Notes: a model not told the origin generated them from the sequence alone. Shown: positions 30,517 to 42,253, counted from the stretch's first letter. The stretch: DNA of 64,000 nt from Pseudonocardia sulfidoxydans NBRC 16205 (GCF_007989085.1 NZ_BJVJ01000017.1:1-64000), one strand, 5' to 3'. Numbers and translations: made by a program.

Positions 30517-30532
30517 CAGGCTCCCATCCAGC

Positions 30533-31333
30533 TCACGACGCAACCGTCACCCTGGGCACGGCGGCGAGGCGGGCGAAGTCGGCGCCGATGTCGCCCGCGG
30601 TCGCGAGCAGCAGCGGCAGGTGGTGTTCGAGCAGCACGTCCATCGACGTCTCCGCCGCGTGGGCGTTGACGTTGATCGCCGCGACGACCCGGCCGTCGCC
30701 GTCGCGCAGCGGTGCCGCGACCGAGCGGATCCCGGCGGCGAGCTGCTCGTCGGTGGCGGCCCAGCCCCGGGCGCGGACCTCGCGCAGCACCTCGTCGCGC
30801 TCGGCGGCGTCGAGCTGCCGGCGCGGGGTCAGCCCCGACCGGGTCGGCTCGGCCAGCACCCGTTCCGCCTCCCCCGCCGGCAGCGCCGCGAGCAACACCT
30901 TCCCCAGCGACGTCGCCACCGCGGGGAACCGCGTCCCGATGTGGACGACCAGCGACACGATCTTGGGCACCGCGACGCGGGCGACGTAGACGATGTCGGA
31001 GCCGTCGAGCTGCGCGACCGAGCACGACTCGTTCGTCCGCGCGACCAGCCGTTCCATGTGCGGGCGGGCGACATCCCACAGCCCGGACGAGTCGACGTAG
31101 GCGACACCGAGGTCGAGCACCCGCGGCGTCAGGGCGTAGCCGGGGCCGTCGGCGCGGGCATAGCCGAGCTCGATCAGCGTCAGCAGGATCCGGCGGACCG
31201 TCGGGCGGGCGAGGCCCGTCACGGCGGCGAGATCGGCGAGCGTCATCACCGGGCGGCCGGGCCCGAACGCCCGGATCACGTCGAGGCCGCGGGCGAGCGC
31301 CTCGATGAAGTCCGGTCCCGTTCCGCGCGGCAT
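30533..31333 (-). CDS. IclR family transcriptional regulator
   Basis: A 266-residue regulator. The N-terminal winged helix (LARGLDVIRAFG, then LADLAAVTGLARPTVRRILLTL) is followed by the effector domain with GTRFPAVATSLGKVLLAALP near 135. It is most similar in layout to PcaR/PobR-type activators of aromatic catabolism. It is divergent from the amidohydrolase gene. Two GTCCG-N5-CGGAC sites lie in the shared upstream region. Confidence 0.92.
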   Translation of the reverse strand: MPRGTGPDFIEALARGLDVIRAFGPGRPVMTLADLAAVTGLARPTVRRILLTLIELGYARADGPGYALTPRVLDLGVAYVDSSGLWDVARPHMERLVARTNESCSVAQLDGSDIVYVARVAVPKIVSLVVHIGTRFPAVATSLGKVLLAALPAGEAERVLAEPTRSGLTPRRQLDAAERDEVLREVRARGWAATDEQLAAGIRSVAAPLRDGDGRVVAAINVNAHAAETSMDVLLEHHLPLLLATAGDIGADFARLAAVPRVTVAS

Positions 31334-31355
31334 CCCCGCACAGTAACGGCTGACC

Positions 31356-31370
31356 GTCCGTCAGGCGGAC
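31356..31370. promoter_or_regulatory. Candidate operator GTCCG-N5-CGGAC, proximal to iclR
   Basis: Five-base arms with a five-base centre lie 23 bases upstream of the IclR start. An overlapping TGAC...GTCA pair is at 31351-31363. The same arrangement recurs at 31447. Confidence 0.45.
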
Positions 31371-31401
31371 CCCGCGCGGTGACCGGTGCCCGGTCGGAGC
31401 C

Positions 31402-31431
31402 TTGACAGTCCCGGCGACCTGCCACCAGGGT
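31402..31431 (+). promoter_or_regulatory. Promoter of the amidohydrolase gene
   Basis: TTGACA at 31402-31407 is followed after 18 bases by CAGGGT at 31426-31431. A start of transcription near 31438 leaves about 58 bases of leader containing the second candidate operator. Confidence 0.45.
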
Positions 31432-31446
31432 TCGAACTCCCGGGAC

Positions 31447-31461
31447 GTCCGCGGAGCGGAC
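31447..31461. promoter_or_regulatory. Candidate operator GTCCG-N5-CGGAC, proximal to the amidohydrolase gene
   Basis: A perfect GTCCGC-GGA-GCGGAC inverted repeat just downstream of the predicted start of transcription, sharing its outer arms with the site at 31356. Confidence 0.45.
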
Positions 31462-31495
31462 GATCGTCCGGGACAGTCGAGGCGAAGGAGCAACG

Positions 31496-32923
31496 ATGCC
31501 CGGTCCGCTCGTCCTGCGTGGCGGCACGGTTCTCCCCGTCGACGACGCCCACTCCGTGCTGCCCGACACCGACGTCCTGATCGTCGACGACCGGATCGCC
31601 GCCGTCGGCCCCGCGCTCGACGTCCCCGCCGGCACCCGGGAGATCGACGCGGCCGACGGCATCGTCATGCCCGGCATGATCGACACCCACCGGCACATGT
31701 GGCAGACCGCCATGCGCGGCTACGGCGCCGACTGGACGCTCTCGCAGTACTTCGTCTGGTACTACCTGGAGAACGGCCGCCACTTCCGGCCCGACGACAT
31801 CCGCGCGGGCAACCGTCTCGCCGCCCTCGAGTCGATCGACGCCGGCGTCACCACGACCGTCGACTGGTCCCACGGCCTGCAGACCGTCGGGCACGCCGAG
31901 GCCGCCGTCGACGCCCTGCGCTCGGTGCCGGGCCGGTTCGTCCTCGCCTACGGCAACATTGCGCAGGCCCCGTGGGAGTGGGCCACGTCGAACGAGTTCC
32001 GCGCCTTCGCCACCTCGCTGCGCGACGCCGCCGACGACATGCTCGGCTTCCAGATGGCCTTCGACGTCACCGGCGACCCCGAGTTCCCCGAGCGCGCCGC
32101 CTACGAGGTGGCCCGCGAGCTCGACGTCCCCGTCACCACCCACGCCGGGGTCTGGGGCGCCACCAACGACGACGGCATCCGCCTCGCCCACGACGCCGGG
32201 TTCCTGAACGAGCGCAGCGTCTTCGTCCACGCCGCGACGCTGTCCGCCGACAGCTACCACCGCATCGCCGCCACCGGCGGCTCGGTCTCGGTGTCGACGG
32301 AGAGCGAGCAGAGCGCCGGCCAGGGCTACCCGCCCACGTGGGCGCTGCGCCGCCACGGCATCCCGGTGTCGCTGTCGATGGACACCAGCGTGTGGTGGAG
32401 CGGCGACCTCTTCTCCGCCATGCGCACGACGCTCGGTGCCGACCGCTCGCGTGAGCACCTCGAGGCGCACGGCCGCGGCGACACCGTCACGCACTGCGTG
32501 CTGCGGGCCGACCAGGTCGTCGAATGGGCGACCCGCGGCGGGGCCCGCGCGCTGGGCCGCGACGACCTCGGCCGGGTCGAGCCCGGCGCGAAGGCCGACG
32601 TCGTACTGATCAAGAACGACCGGTCACCGGTGTCGTTCCCACTGCTCAACCCACACGGCCACGTCGCGTTCCAGGCCCAGCGCGGGGACGTGCACACCGT
32701 GATCATCGACGGGAACGTCGTGAAGGACGCCCACGAACTCGTCGGCGTCGACCTGGCCGCGGCGCGGCGCGAGGTGGAGGCGACCGTCGAGCACCTGCGC
32801 TCGACGATCGGCGACGACGCCTGGCAGCAGGGCATGCACCCCGACGTGCCGCAGACGACGCTGCTCGACAACCCCTACACCTACACCGACTACGCGAGCA
32901 GCGCGACACACTCGCAGCGCTGA
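31496..32923 (+). CDS. Amidohydrolase family protein (TrzA/AtzB/SsnA-like deaminase or chlorohydrolase)
   Basis: A 475-residue metal-dependent hydrolase. The metal ligands are His65 and His67 (DTHRHMWQT), His216 (TTHAGVW), His245 (FVHAATLS) and Asp296 (SMDTSVWW). The composite domain of the flanking strands closes with EPGAKADVVLIK. The group deaminates or dechlorinates N-heterocycles such as triazines, guanine or SAH-type purines. A GAAGGAG site precedes the ATG. It is divergent from the IclR gene and ends two bases from the convergent hisH-linked gene. Confidence 0.88.
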   Translation: MPGPLVLRGGTVLPVDDAHSVLPDTDVLIVDDRIAAVGPALDVPAGTREIDAADGIVMPGMIDTHRHMWQTAMRGYGADWTLSQYFVWYYLENGRHFRPDDIRAGNRLAALESIDAGVTTTVDWSHGLQTVGHAEAAVDALRSVPGRFVLAYGNIAQAPWEWATSNEFRAFATSLRDAADDMLGFQMAFDVTGDPEFPERAAYEVARELDVPVTTHAGVWGATNDDGIRLAHDAGFLNERSVFVHAATLSADSYHRIAATGGSVSVSTESEQSAGQGYPPTWALRRHGIPVSLSMDTSVWWSGDLFSAMRTTLGADRSREHLEAHGRGDTVTHCVLRADQVVEWATRGGARALGRDDLGRVEPGAKADVVLIKNDRSPVSFPLLNPHGHVAFQAQRGDVHTVIIDGNVVKDAHELVGVDLAAARREVEATVEHLRSTIGDDAWQQGMHPDVPQTTLLDNPYTYTDYASSATHSQR

Positions 32924-32925
32924 GG

Positions 32926-33222
32926 TCAGCCCCCGGGCGGCGGTGCGGGCTCCTCGCTGCGCGTCGCCGACCGGCCACGGGCGGCCGCCCAGCCGAGGCC
33001 GATCGCGAGCCCGACGACGATCAGCAGCACCCAGCCCCACCACGCGAGCCCGCCGAGGGCGGCGGCCAGCACACCCGCGATCGCGGCGCCGACCGCGGTG
33101 CCGGCGGTGCTCGCGGTGGAGGTGCGGCGGCGCGGCGTCGTCCGCTTCCGGGTCGTGGTGGTGCGCCGCCTCGTCGTCGGCTTCCGGGTGCTCGTCGCCG
33201 GCGTGCGCTTCTTCGTCGTCAT
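32926..33222 (-). CDS. Small basic membrane protein linked to hisH
   Basis: A 98-residue protein. The first 35 residues are Thr/Lys/Arg-rich ([14 protein letters not shown]), followed by two adjacent hydrophobic stretches ([34 protein letters not shown]) and a Pro-rich tail. The start overlaps the hisH stop (ATGA), so it is translated with hisH. Function is unknown; the basic N-terminus could bind nucleic acid or lipid head groups. Confidence 0.7.
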   Translation of the reverse strand: MTTKKRTPATSTRKPTTRRRTTTTRKRTTPRRRTSTASTAGTAVGAAIAGVLAAALGGLAWWGWVLLIVVGLAIGLGWAAARGRSATRSEEPAPPPGG

Positions 33223-33857
33223 CGGGCGACGACGTCGCGCAGCCAGTTCTCCAGCACCGTCGCGCCGGCGTCGCCCGACTTCTCGGGGTGGAACTGGGTC
33301 GCGGCGAGCGCCCCGTTCTCGACGGCCGCCACGAAGTCCTCCCCGTGGTTGGCCCACGTGATCAGCGGCGGCGCGAGCACATCGGAGTCCTCCAGCTCCC
33401 AGCGGCGCACGCCGAAGGAGTGGACGAAGTAGAACCGGGTGTCGGCGGGCATGCCGGCGAACAGCACGCTGCCCTCGGGGACGCGCACGGTGTTCCAGCC
33501 CATGTGCGGCAACACATCCGCCTTCAGCCGCTCGACCGTGCCAGGCCACTGGGCGCAGCCGTCGGTCTCCTCGTCCCACTCGACGCCGCGGTCGAACAGC
33601 ACCTGCATGCCGACGCAGATGCCCAGCACCGGGCGCCCGCCGGCGAGGCGACGCTCGATGATCCGCGGGCCCCCGACCTCGCGCAGCCCCGCCATGCACG
33701 CGGCGTACGCGCCGACGCCCGGGACGACCAGCCCGTCGGCCTCCATGGCCAGGTCGGCGTCCGCGGTCACCGTGACCTCGGCGCCGACGCGGCGCAACGC
33801 ACGCTCCGCGGAGCGCAGGTTGCCCGATCCGTAGTCCAGCACGACGATCCGCGACAC
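33219..33857 (-). CDS. hisH: Imidazole glycerol phosphate synthase, glutaminase subunit
   Basis: A 212-residue class I glutamine amidotransferase that supplies ammonia to His[12 protein letters not shown] is the N-terminus, the nucleophile is Cys81 in [11 protein letters not shown], and QFHPEKSG carries the His/Glu of the triad. The GTG start has TATCCT six bases upstream, so it appears leaderless and separately promoted from hisB. Confidence 0.96.
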   Translation of the reverse strand: MSRIVVLDYGSGNLRSAERALRRVGAEVTVTADADLAMEADGLVVPGVGAYAACMAGLREVGGPRIIERRLAGGRPVLGICVGMQVLFDRGVEWDEETDGCAQWPGTVERLKADVLPHMGWNTVRVPEGSVLFAGMPADTRFYFVHSFGVRRWELEDSDVLAPPLITWANHGEDFVAAVENGALAATQFHPEKSGDAGATVLENWLRDVVAR

Positions 33858-33863
33858 GCGGCA

Positions 33864-33869
33864 AGGATA
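33864..33869 (-). promoter_or_regulatory. Leaderless -10 hexamer of hisH
   Basis: TATCCT on the minus strand lies six bases before the hisH GTG. Confidence 0.5.
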
Positions 33870-33896
33870 GACGGACCCGGCCGCGCCCCCGCACCC

Positions 33897-33950
33897 GCGC
33901 GCAACCTCACTGCTCCCGCAGGCGCCCCGAACGACCGTGACGTTGCGACC
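33897..33950 (+). repeat. 54-bp oriented inverted-repeat element, copy 3
   Basis: Left arm GCGCGCAACCTCAC, a 26-base centre starting TGCT and ending CGACC, and a diverged right arm GTGACGTTGCGACC. It is the first of three tandem units with a 62-base period. Confidence 0.7.
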
Positions 33951-33958
33951 GACGACCC

Positions 33959-34012
33959 GCGCGCAACCTCACTGCTCCTCCCGGCCCGCCGGACGACCGT
34001 GACGTTGCGACC
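33959..34012 (+). repeat. 54-bp oriented inverted-repeat element, copy 4
   Basis: The second tandem unit. Arms and linker (GACGACCC) are identical to copy 3, while the middle of the centre differs. Confidence 0.7.
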
Positions 34013-34020
34013 GACGACCC

Positions 34021-34074
34021 GCGCGCAACCTCACTGCTGTGTTCGGGCCGGAAAACAGCGCTGAGGTTGCGCCC
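34021..34074 (+). repeat. 54-bp oriented inverted-repeat element, copy 5
   Basis: The third tandem unit. The left arm is identical, and the right arm CTGAGGTTGCGCCC is closer to the copies near lgt. The centre pairs TGCTGT with ACAGCG, so this copy can form the longest hairpin. It ends 55 bases before the hisB stop. Confidence 0.7.
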
Positions 34075-34129
34075 GATCGGTCGGGCGCGGCGCACCCTCA
34101 GCGCCGCGTCGTCGGCTGGGGGCGCTCGG

Positions 34130-37181
<3,052 letters not shown>

Positions 37182-37188
37182 GCCCATG

Positions 37189-37194
37189 AGACTA
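37189..37194 (-). promoter_or_regulatory. Possible leaderless -10 hexamer of hisD
   Basis: TAGTCT on the minus strand, seven bases before the second hisD ATG and directly after the nadC stop. Confidence 0.35.
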
Positions 37195-37195
37195 G

Positions 37196-38080
37196 CTATC
37201 GCAGGTCGAGCCCGAGGTCGAGGGCCGTCACCGAGTGCGTCAGCGCCCCGACCGAGATGAAGTCGACGCCCGTCGCGGCGTAGGCGGCGGCGTCGGCCAG
37301 CACGATCCCGCCGGACGACTCCAGCAGCGTCGGCAGCGCCCCGCGGCGGCGCACCGCCTCTGCCGTCTCGGCCGGGGTGAAGTTGTCCAGCAGCACCAGC
37401 TCGGCGCCGAGGGCGAGGACGTCGTCGAGCTGGTCGAGGGAGTCGACCTCGACCTCGCAGGGAAGGTCGGGCGCGAGCGCGCGCGCCGCCTCCAACGCAG
37501 CGGAGACCGAGCCCGCGGCGGCGACGTGGTTGTCCTTGATCAGGACGGCGTCGCCCAGGCCGAGGCGGTGGTTGACCCCGCCACCGCAGCGCACGGCGTA
37601 CTTCTCCAGCAGCCGCAGCCCAGGCAGCGTCTTGCGGGTGTCGCGGATGCGCGCGGGCGTGCCGGCGAGGGCGTCGACCCAGGCGCGGGTGGCCGTCGCG
37701 ACCCCGGAGAGGTGGCAGAGCAGGTTGAGCGCGGTGCGCTCGGCGGTGAGCAGCCCTCGGACGGGGGCGCGGACGACGAGTGCGGGCTCCCCCGCGGTCA
37801 GAACCGCACCGTCCGACGAGGCGGCGAGCTCGTCCCACTCCCCGGGCAGCACCTCGTCCAGCACCGCCCGGGCGACCGGCAGCCCGGCCAGGACGCCGGC
37901 CCGGCGCGGCGTGAACTCCCCCACCGCGACGGCATCGGCCGGGACGGTGGCCGCGGTGGTGGCGTCGGGGCCGTAGCGCAGGTCCTCCTCCAGCGCGGTG
38001 CGCACGACGCGCAGCAGGTCGTCCGGATCGGGGACGCCGATCTCGGTGGCGCCGCCGACCCCGGCCGCGATGCTCGTCAT
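37196..38080 (-). CDS. nadC: Nicotinate-nucleotide pyrophosphorylase (carboxylating)
   Basis: A 294-residue quinolinate phosphoribosyltransferase. [35 protein letters not shown] and [16 protein letters not shown] bind quinolinate and PRPP. The ATG overlaps the nadB stop (ATGA). Only 14 bases separate it from hisD. Confidence 0.96.
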   Translation of the reverse strand: MTSIAAGVGGATEIGVPDPDDLLRVVRTALEEDLRYGPDATTAATVPADAVAVGEFTPRRAGVLAGLPVARAVLDEVLPGEWDELAASSDGAVLTAGEPALVVRAPVRGLLTAERTALNLLCHLSGVATATRAWVDALAGTPARIRDTRKTLPGLRLLEKYAVRCGGGVNHRLGLGDAVLIKDNHVAAAGSVSAALEAARALAPDLPCEVEVDSLDQLDDVLALGAELVLLDNFTPAETAEAVRRRGALPTLLESSGGIVLADAAAYAATGVDFISVGALTHSVTALDLGLDLR

Positions 38081-39678
38081 GCCACACCTGCCAGCACGCC
38101 GCCGCCGACGACGGGCCTGCCGTCGCCGTCCAGGGTCACGACGAGGCTCTCCCGCTGCCACACGTCGTCGCGGTCGGGGAAGTCGGTGCGCACGTGGCAG
38201 CCCCTCGTCTCGCGTCGGGTGCCCGCGGCGGCCAGCACGGCCTGCGCGAGCAGGGTCAGGGCGGCGTCCTCGACGCCGGCCCGGTCGGCGGGCAGGACCC
38301 GCCCGGTGACGGACTCGATCGCGTCGGACGCCGCGGCGAGCCCGGCGGCGTCGCGGCCGATGCCGGCCGAGGCGCTCATGGCCCGCTGCACGACGCGCCG
38401 GTCGGCGACGGGCACGGCTGCGGGCCGGGCGACGGGGTCGGCGAGCGCCGGGCGGGGCCCGGCGAGGTCGGTGGCGACGGCGGTCGCGGCCCGCGCGCCG
38501 ACGACGAGCCCTTCGAGCAAGCTGTTGGACGCCAACCGGTTCGCGCCGTGCAGCCCGGTCCGGGCCACCTCGCCGGCGGCGTAGAGGCCAGGGACGGCGG
38601 TGCGTCCGTCGACGTCGGCGACCACCCCGCCGCACGAGTAGTGCGCGGCGGGGGTGACGGGGACGAGGTCGACGCGCGGGTCGATGCCGGCGTCGGCGCA
38701 GGAGGCGAAGACCGTCGGGAAGCGGGCGACGAAGCCGTCGATCGTGGTGGCGTCGAGCCACACGCACTCGGAGCCGGTGGCGGCCATGCGCCGGGTGATC
38801 GCGGCGGCGACGACGTCGCGGGGGGCGAGGTCGGCGAGCGGGTGCACGTCGGTCATGAAGGCGACGCCGGCGCGGTCGCGCAGCACGGCGCCCTCGCCGC
38901 GGACGGCCTCGGTGACCAGCGGACGGCGGCCGACGGCCGGGCCGGTGTAGAGGACGGTCGGGTGGAACTGGACGAACTCGAGGTCGGCCGCGGTGGCGCC
39001 GGCGCGCAGGGCCAGTGCGATCCCGTCGCCGGTGACGGCCGACGGGTTGGTGGTCGAGGAGAACAGCTGGCCGTACCCGCCCGTGGCGAGCAGGACAGCG
39101 GGCGCGCGCAGCAGCCCGGGGCGGCCGTGGTCGTCGGCCACCCAGAGCCCGACGACGCGGCCGGCGGCGTCGAGCGCGACGTCGAGGCCGACGTGCCCGG
39201 TGAGCAGCGGGAGCTCGGCGGTGCCGCGGGCGGTGGCGACGAGCGCGCGCTCGACCTCCGCGCCGGTGGCGTCACCGCCGGCGGGGACGACCCGGAACGC
39301 GGTGTGCCCGCCCTCCCGGGTGCGGGCGAGACCATTCCCCGAGGAGTCGAAGACTGCGCCCCGCGCCCGCAGGTGCGCGAACGCGGCGGGTCCACCCTCG
39401 ACGATCGCCGCCACCGCAAGAGCGTCGTTCAGGCCGGCGCCCGCGGTGAGCGTGTCGGCGATGTGGCGGTCGGTGTCGTCGCCGGCGACGTCGCCGAGCA
39501 CGACGGCGATGCCGCCCTGCGCCCAGCGCGTCGACCCGGCGTCGAGGTCGTCCTTCGTGACGACGACGACCCGCAGCCCCGCGGCCACGGCGTCGAGCGC
39601 GGCGGTCAGCCCGGCGACGCCGCTGCCGACGACGACCAGGTCCGCGCGCGCGTCCCAGCCCGACGATGGCGAGGTCAT
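38077..39678 (-). CDS. nadB: L-aspartate oxidase
   Basis: A 533-residue FAD enzyme that oxidises aspartate to iminoaspartate. The N-terminal [15 protein letters not shown] is the FAD-binding fold, [12 protein letters not shown] follows near 50, and the active-site region is [14 protein letters not shown] with a C-terminal helical domain. The start overlaps the nadA stop (ATGA). Confidence 0.95.
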   Translation of the reverse strand: MTSPSSGWDARADLVVVGSGVAGLTAALDAVAAGLRVVVVTKDDLDAGSTRWAQGGIAVVLGDVAGDDTDRHIADTLTAGAGLNDALAVAAIVEGGPAAFAHLRARGAVFDSSGNGLARTREGGHTAFRVVPAGGDATGAEVERALVATARGTAELPLLTGHVGLDVALDAAGRVVGLWVADDHGRPGLLRAPAVLLATGGYGQLFSSTTNPSAVTGDGIALALRAGATAADLEFVQFHPTVLYTGPAVGRRPLVTEAVRGEGAVLRDRAGVAFMTDVHPLADLAPRDVVAAAITRRMAATGSECVWLDATTIDGFVARFPTVFASCADAGIDPRVDLVPVTPAAHYSCGGVVADVDGRTAVPGLYAAGEVARTGLHGANRLASNSLLEGLVVGARAATAVATDLAGPRPALADPVARPAAVPVADRRVVQRAMSASAGIGRDAAGLAAASDAIESVTGRVLPADRAGVEDAALTLLAQAVLAAAGTRRETRGCHVRTDFPDRDDVWQRESLVVTLDGDGRPVVGGGVLAGVA

Positions 39679-40670
39679 TCCCCACCGCCGGGGCGGCCGA
39701 TGGCGATCATCCGCTGCACGGCCTCGCGCCCGCGGGCCGCGAGCTCGGGGTCGACGTGCACCTCGTCGGTGCCCTCGCGCAGCGACCGGACCAGCTTCTC
39801 CGGGGTGATCATCTTCATGTAGGGGCAGGACGCGCGCTCGTTGACGGCCCGGAAGTCGACCTCGGGGGCGGCGCGGCGCAGCTGGTGCAGCATGCCGACC
39901 TCCGTCGCGACCAGCACCGACTTCGCGCCGGTCTCGCGGGCGGCGTCGAGCATGCCGCCCGTCGACAGGATCTTGACGCGCTCGGCCGGGACCGCGCCCG
40001 CCGTCGCCAGGTAGAGCGCCGAGGTGGCGCAGCCGCACTCGGGGTGCACGAACAGCTCGGCGTCGGGGTCGGCCTCGGCCTTGGCGGTGAGCTCGGCGCC
40101 GTTGATGCCGGCGTGGACGTGGCACTCCCCCGCCCAGACGTGGATGTTGTCGCGCCCGGTGACCCGGCGGACGTGCGCGCCGAGGAACTGGTCGGGCAGG
40201 AACAGGATCTCCTTGTCCGCCGGGATCGACTCGACGACCTCGACGGCGTTGGACGACGTGCAGCACACGTCGGTCTCGGCCTTCACCGCCGCGGTCGTGT
40301 TCACGTACGACACGACGACCGCGCCCGGGTGCTCGGCCTTCCAGGCGCGCAGCTCGTCGGCGGTGATCGAGTCCGCGAGCGAGCAGCCGGCGGCCGCGTC
40401 GGGGATCAGGACCGTCTTCTCGGGCGCGAGGATCTTGGCGGTCTCGGCCATGAAGTGGACGCCGCAGAACACGATGGTGTCCGCGTCGGCCGCGGCCGCG
40501 ATGCGCGAGAGCGCCAGCGAGTCGCCCACGTGGTGGGCGACGTCCTGGATCTCGGGCAGCTGGTAGTTGTGCGCCAGGACGACCGCGTTCCGACGGCGGG
40601 CCAGCGCGTGGACCTGCTCCGCCCAGTCGGCACCCGTGGTGGGCGCGTCGACGACCTGTGTCGGGCTCAT
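39675..40670 (-). CDS. nadA: Quinolinate synthase
   Basis: A 331-residue 4Fe-4S enzyme that condenses iminoaspartate with [25 protein letters not shown] is split around residues 31-51; the cluster cysteines are expected in [18 protein letters not shown] and HPECGCAT. The ATG at 40670 has AGGAGG upstream. An NrtR-type inverted repeat lies over the predicted start of transcription, so the operon is probably repressed when NAD is plentiful. Confidence 0.95.
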   Translation of the reverse strand: MSPTQVVDAPTTGADWAEQVHALARRRNAVVLAHNYQLPEIQDVAHHVGDSLALSRIAAAADADTIVFCGVHFMAETAKILAPEKTVLIPDAAAGCSLADSITADELRAWKAEHPGAVVVSYVNTTAAVKAETDVCCTSSNAVEVVESIPADKEILFLPDQFLGAHVRRVTGRDNIHVWAGECHVHAGINGAELTAKAEADPDAELFVHPECGCATSALYLATAGAVPAERVKILSTGGMLDAARETGAKSVLVATEVGMLHQLRRAAPEVDFRAVNERASCPYMKMITPEKLVRSLREGTDEVHVDPELAARGREAVQRMIAIGRPGGGE

Positions 40671-40685
40671 CGGACACCTCCTCCT

Positions 40686-40708
40686 GTTTTCGCCTATCAA
40701 TCGAAAAC
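40686..40708. promoter_or_regulatory. Candidate NrtR operator
   Basis: A perfect inverted repeat GTTTTCG-N9-CGAAAAC lies between nadA and the divergent nrtR. A TACGAT hexamer for nadA is at 40715-40720 on the minus strand, so the operator covers its start of transcription. This AT-rich patch stands out from the flanking GC-rich DNA. Confidence 0.6.
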
Positions 40709-40827
40709 GTGGAGATCGTAGCAGCCGACCTCGCCGATGGGCACCGTGCGGGTGACCAGGGCCTCACGCCACGTTCACCCGGGCGCAACCCCGGCGTCCA
40801 CCGGCCACCCCGTGTGGACGGGCGGCA

Positions 40828-40833
40828 TACGCT
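40828..40833 (+). promoter_or_regulatory. Leaderless -10 hexamer of nrtR
   Basis: TACGCT lies six bases before the ATG at 40840. Confidence 0.45.
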
Positions 40834-40839
40834 GCGCAC

Positions 40840-41568
40840 ATGCCCGGCACGACCCCTCCCCTGGGTGGACGACACGTCGCCACCGGCCACGAGGTGCTCG
40901 CCGCCGTCCTCCAGGTCCGCGACGGCCGGCTCCGCGTCCTGGCCTGGCAGCGAGGCATCGCCCCCGACGAAGGCAGGTGGGCGCTCCCGGGCGGACACCT
41001 GCGCGACGACGAGGACGTCGAGGAGTCGGTGCGCCGCCAGCTCGCCGAGAAGGTCGACCTGAGCGACGTCGCCCACGTCGAACAGCTCGGCGTCTTCTCC
41101 GCCCCGCACCGGGTCCCGGACGCACGTATCGTCGCCACCGCGTTCCTCGGGCTCGTCCCCTCCGACGCCGACCCCGCCGTCCCCGACGACACCGCCTGGC
41201 AACCCGTGGACGCGTTGCCGCCCACCGCCTTCGACCACGCCGCCATCGTCGACGACGCGCTGGACCGCCTGCGCGCCAAGCTGTCCTACACCAACATCGG
41301 GTTCGCCCTGGCCCCCGCCGAGTTCACCGTCTCGGCCCTGCGCGAGATCTACGCGGGCGCCCTCGGACACCCGGTGTCGGCCACCAACCTGCAACGGGTC
41401 CTCACCCGGCGCGGCCAGCTCGAGCCCACCGGCGCCGTCTCCCCTCCCGGCCCGGCGGGCGGGCGACCCGCGGCACTGTTCCGGTTCACCCGCCGCACCC
41501 TGCGCGTCACCGACGCCTTCGCCGTCCTACGGCCGCCGGGCGAGGTCGGCCGAGCCGTCGTACCGTGA
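40840..41568 (+). CDS. nrtR: NrtR-type Nudix-domain transcriptional regulator of NAD synthesis
   Basis: A 242-residue protein with an N-terminal Nudix domain and a C-terminal winged helix (FTVSALREIYAGALGHPVSATNLQRVLTRRG region, residues 160-190). The Nudix box begins GGHLRDDED but continues VRRQLAEKVDL: the catalytic REUxEExGU residues are replaced, so it should bind rather than hydrolyse ADP-ribose-type ligands. That is the known NrtR design. It is divergent from nadABC. Confidence 0.88.
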   Translation: MPGTTPPLGGRHVATGHEVLAAVLQVRDGRLRVLAWQRGIAPDEGRWALPGGHLRDDEDVEESVRRQLAEKVDLSDVAHVEQLGVFSAPHRVPDARIVATAFLGLVPSDADPAVPDDTAWQPVDALPPTAFDHAAIVDDALDRLRAKLSYTNIGFALAPAEFTVSALREIYAGALGHPVSATNLQRVLTRRGQLEPTGAVSPPGPAGGRPAALFRFTRRTLRVTDAFAVLRPPGEVGRAVVP

Positions 41569-41572
41569 GCAG

Positions 41573-42253
41573 GTGACGACGACCATCCCCCTGTTCCCGC
41601 TCGGGACGGTGCTCATGCCCGGGTCGTCGCTGCCGTTGCACATCTTCGAGCCGCGCTACCGCCAGCTCACCGTCGACCTCGTCACGGGTGCGGTGCCGGA
41701 CAAGCAGTTCGGCGTCGTCGCCGTCCGTGAGGGATTCACACCCGACACCGACGGTCTCGCCGCGCTGCACGCCGTGGGATGCACCGCCGAACTGCTCGAC
41801 GTGCAGCGCCTGCCCGACGGCCGCTACGACATCGTGACCCGTGGTGTGCAACGGTTCCGGCTCCTCTCGATCGACGACACCGAGAAGCCCTACCTCACCG
41901 GCACCGTCGAGTTCCTGCCCGACGACCCGCTCACCGACGAGCCCGAGGGCACCACGCGCTACCTCAGCGCCGCGGCGCGCGACGCCCATCGTCGCTACTG
42001 CGCGACGGCGTGGAAGAACGACGACTGGTCCGAGCCCGGCCCCGACATCGAGCCGCAGCACCTGCCGCACGTGCTGGCCGCCGACTGCCTGCTGCCCATC
42101 GGCGACCGGCAGCGGCTGCTGGAGCAGACCTGCCCGACCGAGCGGCTACGACTGGTCCGCGAGCTGCTCGCGCGCGAGACCGGCCTGCTCGGTCGGCTGC
42201 GGGCGGTCCCGGCACCCATGACGACGTTCGCGGTGGAGCAGAGCCCCAACTAG
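41573..42253 (+). CDS. LON peptidase substrate-binding domain protein
   Basis: A 226-residue protein with only the N-terminal LON domain: IPLFPLGTVLMPGSSLPLHIFEPRYRQL is split over residues 5-32, followed by VTRGVQRFRLLSI near 88. It has no ATPase or protease part. Such stand-alone proteins are widespread but uncharacterised. The GTG starts four bases after the nrtR stop, so co-transcription is likely. Confidence 0.88.
   Translation: MTTTIPLFPLGTVLMPGSSLPLHIFEPRYRQLTVDLVTGAVPDKQFGVVAVREGFTPDTDGLAALHAVGCTAELLDVQRLPDGRYDIVTRGVQRFRLLSIDDTEKPYLTGTVEFLPDDPLTDEPEGTTRYLSAAARDAHRRYCATAWKNDDWSEPGPDIEPQHLPHVLAADCLLPIGDRQRLLEQTCPTERLRLVRELLARETGLLGRLRAVPAPMTTFAVEQSPN

Noticed and set aside
31421..31446. 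tRNA T-arm-like string (GGTTCGAACTCCC) before the amidohydrolase gene
   Set aside because: The T-stem has a mismatch and a wobble pair, and no D-arm, anticodon arm or acceptor stem can be folded around it. It may be chance, although an integration-site remnant beside the cassette cannot be fully excluded.
33897..34074. CRISPR-like array
   Set aside because: There are only three units, the variable part is about 20 bases inside a hairpin, the same element occurs singly near lgt, and no cas genes are present.
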